This document shows, in pieces, positions 7,045-8,980 of a DNA stretch of 8,980 bases (positions are counted from its first letter, which is position 1; each line of letters starts with the position of its first letter). This stretch comes from Gammaproteobacteria bacterium (GTDB lineage Bacteria; Pseudomonadota; Gammaproteobacteria; Pseudomonadales; Pseudohongiellaceae). Both the position numbers and the translations under genes were made by a program. The notes under the pieces are model-generated. The model saw nothing but the letters and a program-made list of their open reading frames with translations. It was not told the origin of the DNA and did no database searches. Location: contig DMJN01000270.1 in assembly GCA_003451715.1 (NCBI GenBank), positions 1 through 8,980 on the forward strand, given 5' to 3'.

Positions 7045-8114
7045 AGCGGCAAAAAGGCACAGTTATAATTATTGTTCTATGGACTTCCGTGCTGTTAACA
7101 GTGCTTGTTACTGCTATGGCCAGCAAAGTTAGATTATCCGCACAGACTGCAATTCACAATTCCGAAGCCAGCAGCCAATGGGCCGAGTTAATGGGCGCCG
7201 TGAGCCATGCGGAGATGGAGTTAATGATGGAACGCATGCCGCGCCCGGTTGGAGAAGCGCTGGAGGAAACTGATGAGGGTGAGCTAAGGACGCCGGCCTA
7301 CCGGTTCAATGGCCAGGAGCTGACACTCAATTACGCGACTTCCGAAGAATTGGTAGTACGCATTTATGATCATGCCGGCAAGATTAATCTGAATCGTATA
7401 CCGCGGCGTAACATGCAGCTCATAATCGAAAAGCGGTTGGGAGGCCTCGATGCGGATCCTGAACAAGTTCAGGATCTATTAGCAGCCTGGATAGACTGGA
7501 CTGACCTCAATGATCTGGAAGGCTTGAATGGCGCAGAGAAGGACTATTATGAAGACCTGGAACAGGGCTATGTACCACGCAACAATCCAGAGCTGGACAC
7601 AGTTGATGAAATACTCCATATCCGGGGTTTTGCCGAGCTATTTGAAGGAGTAAACCTTGACGCTGCGTTTACTATTTATGGCAACACGCGGACTGTAAAT
7701 TTAAACCTGGCGACCCGCGAGGCGATGGAATTGTTGCCTGGGCTCAATGAGGAATTGATTGAAAATATCATTGCCTATCGAGAGAGAGAAGATATTCAAA
7801 ACCGCGCGGAGATCGCCGAAATCGTGCCTTTTGAAAATCTTCAGGAACTGTCTAACTGGGTTGCAAACAACACTTCGAATATCTATTCTCTGTTCGCCTA
7901 CCCCAAAACAGAGATGGATGAGCAGGAACTCGAAGCGCTGTTAGAGATCGATGAACTCATCAACCCGGATCCAGTAACGCAGGCCTATTCCGAAATCATC
8001 GAAGTGCGTAGTTACAATAATTTACCCACCGTGTACAAGATAGATCCCTACGGTCGCTTGCCCGACACCGCCCCGGCCCGAGCCCTGGAAGAAGATCTCC
8101 TGTTTGAGTTGTGA
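7041..8114 (+). CDS. gspK: T2SS minor pseudopilin GspK
   Basis: GspK is the large pseudopilin that caps the pseudopilus tip. The protein has 357 residues. The leader MKRQKG precedes TVIIIVLWTSVLLTVLVTAM; as in other GspK proteins the usual Glu at +5 is absent (it is Ile here). After the helix comes a large insert domain with NGAEKDYY and acidic residues D152, D155, D158 and E166, matching the calcium-binding DW-x-D...NGAE-x-YY pattern of the family. A second helical SAM-like segment starts near VNLNLATREAMELLPGL (219 onward). The gene is last in the operon and its stop TGA overlaps the first bases of a long palindrome. The C-terminal tail beyond YGRLPDTAPARA is acidic. Confidence is high because the family signature and the gene order agree. 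Confidence 0.95.
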   Translation: MKRQKGTVIIIVLWTSVLLTVLVTAMASKVRLSAQTAIHNSEASSQWAELMGAVSHAEMELMMERMPRPVGEALEETDEGELRTPAYRFNGQELTLNYATSEELVVRIYDHAGKINLNRIPRRNMQLIIEKRLGGLDADPEQVQDLLAAWIDWTDLNDLEGLNGAEKDYYEDLEQGYVPRNNPELDTVDEILHIRGFAELFEGVNLDAAFTIYGNTRTVNLNLATREAMELLPGLNEELIENIIAYREREDIQNRAEIAEIVPFENLQELSNWVANNTSNIYSLFAYPKTEMDEQELEALLEIDELINPDPVTQAYSEIIEVRSYNNLPTVYKIDPYGRLPDTAPARALEEDLLFEL

Positions 8115-8204
8115 TCTATGGGGGTCAGGGACGCTTGATTTTCTTTTAGAAGCCAGAAGGATTCGAAGCCAAAACAAAATCAAGCGTCCCTGACCCCATT
8201 GATC
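8113..8204. repeat. Imperfect palindrome, paired REP-like element after gspK
   Basis: The arms 8121-8142 and 8176-8197 are a perfect 22-base inverted repeat; the left begins GGGGTCAGGGACGC and the right ends GCGTCCCTGACCCC. Outward, pairing continues through GATC (8113-8116 with 8201-8204) with one mismatch and one extra G at 8120. Inward, TTTT pairs with AAAA again after one mismatch. The loop is about 25-33 bases. The GGGGTCAG core resembles families of REP-like palindromes linked to Y1 (IS200-like, RAYT) transposases; that link is from memory and inference. It lies between convergent genes and could also slow or stop transcription from both sides, but neither outer side has a T-run, so I do not call it an intrinsic terminator. 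Confidence 0.75.
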
Positions 8205-8275
8205 CCTGCGATTGAGCCTAGCAGCAGAGCACGACTGACTCCCGCAGAGTGGCTAACTACTCGTTCAGAGGATCC

Positions 8276-8980
8276 CTAGCTCTTATGCACAGACCAACTT
8301 GAGGGCATGATTATCGAACCCACGCCCTTGTTATTTTCTACATGCAACTGTTTGCTGAACTTGGTCTCATACCATAACAAGCCGCTCTTGTCGGCAAGAC
8401 CGCCCAATACATAGAAGTCCCCGACTCTCATGGCGAGATTGCTGATGATAAGCGATACCGTGAAAATATCTCCCTTGTCGAAGGGCCCCTTATCGATATC
8501 ATCAATATCTGTGCTGAGAAATGAAGCTACCGGTTCCTCGGCTGATTTCATGAAGGCAAAACCGAAGTTCCCTTCTATCCCGTCCACCAAAACTTCTACT
8601 TCCATTTCCAGATGAACGTCTGTCAATGGCGTTAGAGCCTTGAGTTCCTCACCCTCGGGAGATTTCACTGAGAGGGAATTGATTCGCCAATCCTGAACTT
8701 TGGTTTCCGTAGCGCTATCGGTAGCGGTCTCTTCCTTGGGCAAGTCCTCGCTGATGCTGTGATAGACCTTCTTACTGTTACAGAAGTCCTCATAATGGCC
8801 CGCGACTTTATCGCTGTCACCAATTTCCCTGATCTGGCCCTTGTCCAGCCAGATGGCGGTATCGCAAAGTTCCTGCACATGAAACATGGAGTGACTGCAA
8901 AACACCATAGTCTTCTGCTGTTCGATAAAGTCATTCATGCGCTGTACGCATTTCTTTTGAAAAGCCAGGTCACCTACCGA
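8276..8980 (-). CDS. Wzt-type ABC transporter ATPase, C-terminal part (5' end outside window)
   Basis: This gene runs off the right edge; 234 codons and the TAG at 8276-8278 are visible. ATPases of this type energise export of finished O-antigen or similar polysaccharide across the inner membrane with a two-component permease. The first visible residues, SVGDLAFQKKC, match the D-loop region of the Wzt/TagH group, and FCSHSMFHVQELCDTAIWLDKGQI contains the H-loop histidine (30th visible residue). After an acidic linker (about residues 65-90), a beta-rich domain from VQDWRINSLSV to the C-terminus resembles the Wzt C-terminal carbohydrate-binding domain, ending in SSWSVHKS. The Walker A, Q-loop, signature and Walker B lie beyond the window. 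Internal ATG (8936-8938 on the + coordinates) is not the true start, because the frame is open and conserved upstream of it. It is convergent with gspK and unrelated to the T2SS operon. The substrate cannot be told. Confidence 0.88.
   Translation of the reverse strand, partial: SVGDLAFQKKCVQRMNDFIEQQKTMVFCSHSMFHVQELCDTAIWLDKGQIREIGDSDKVAGHYEDFCNSKKVYHSISEDLPKEETATDSATETKVQDWRINSLSVKSPEGEELKALTPLTDVHLEMEVEVLVDGIEGNFGFAFMKSAEEPVASFLSTDIDDIDKGPFDKGDIFTVSLIISNLAMRVGDFYVLGGLADKSGLLWYETKFSKQLHVENNKGVGSIIMPSSWSVHKS

Noticed and set aside
8113..8204. CRISPR repeat or intrinsic terminator as an explanation of the palindrome
   Set aside because: There is only one inverted pair and no repeated spacer structure, and no T-run follows the outer end of either arm.
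8205..8275. Possible small hairpin GAGTGG...CTACTC and a GATCCCT direct repeat (8201-8207 and 8271-8277)
   Set aside because: The hairpin has a short stem with a wobble pair and no T-run, and a seven-base repeat is within chance, so neither is supported as a terminator or attachment site.
8430..8615. A 61-codon + strand open frame inside the ABC ATPase gene
   Set aside because: It is opposite the glycan-binding domain, which has a clear family pattern; the frame has no start signal or motif.

Overview
This window is most of a type II secretion system (T2SS) operon from a Gram-negative bacterium, most likely a gammaproteobacterium. The basis for that is the set of Gsp families, two-membrane secretion machinery, and a balanced base composition by eye. 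I cannot name the genus from sequence alone.

Positions 1-85 hold what is probably the last 27 codons of an upstream gene on the same strand. From 89 to 8114 eight genes are packed head to tail on the + strand: gspE (cytoplasmic ATPase), gspF (inner-membrane platform), gspD (outer-membrane secretin), gspG (major pseudopilin), gspH, gspI, gspJ and gspK (minor pseudopilins). Neighbours overlap by 4 to 26 bases or are separated by 3 to 63 bases, which points to one transcript with translational coupling. No promoter is evident inside the window. Immediately after gspK, at 8113-8204, lies a long imperfect palindrome that looks like a paired REP-type element. From 8276 to the right edge, on the - strand, is the C-terminal part of an ABC transporter ATPase of the Wzt type (polysaccharide export), which is cut by the window edge and convergent with the gsp operon.

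Together, GspE powers the machine, GspF anchors it in the inner membrane, and GspG with the H-I-J-K tip complex forms the pseudopilus that pushes folded proteins through the GspD channel. The inner-membrane partners GspC, GspL and GspM, the optional GspN, and the prepilin peptidase GspO are not in the window. C, L and M are expected upstream because the operon ends at gspK.

Nothing here amounts to a wholly new system. The most notable points are a predicted lipid-anchored secretin with a long tether, no room for a pilotin-binding tail and a low-complexity insert in its N3 region; the unusual E-F-D-G-H-I-J-K gene order; a gspH start signal embedded in the codons of the GspG calcium loop; and the palindrome whose arm overlaps the gspK stop codon.
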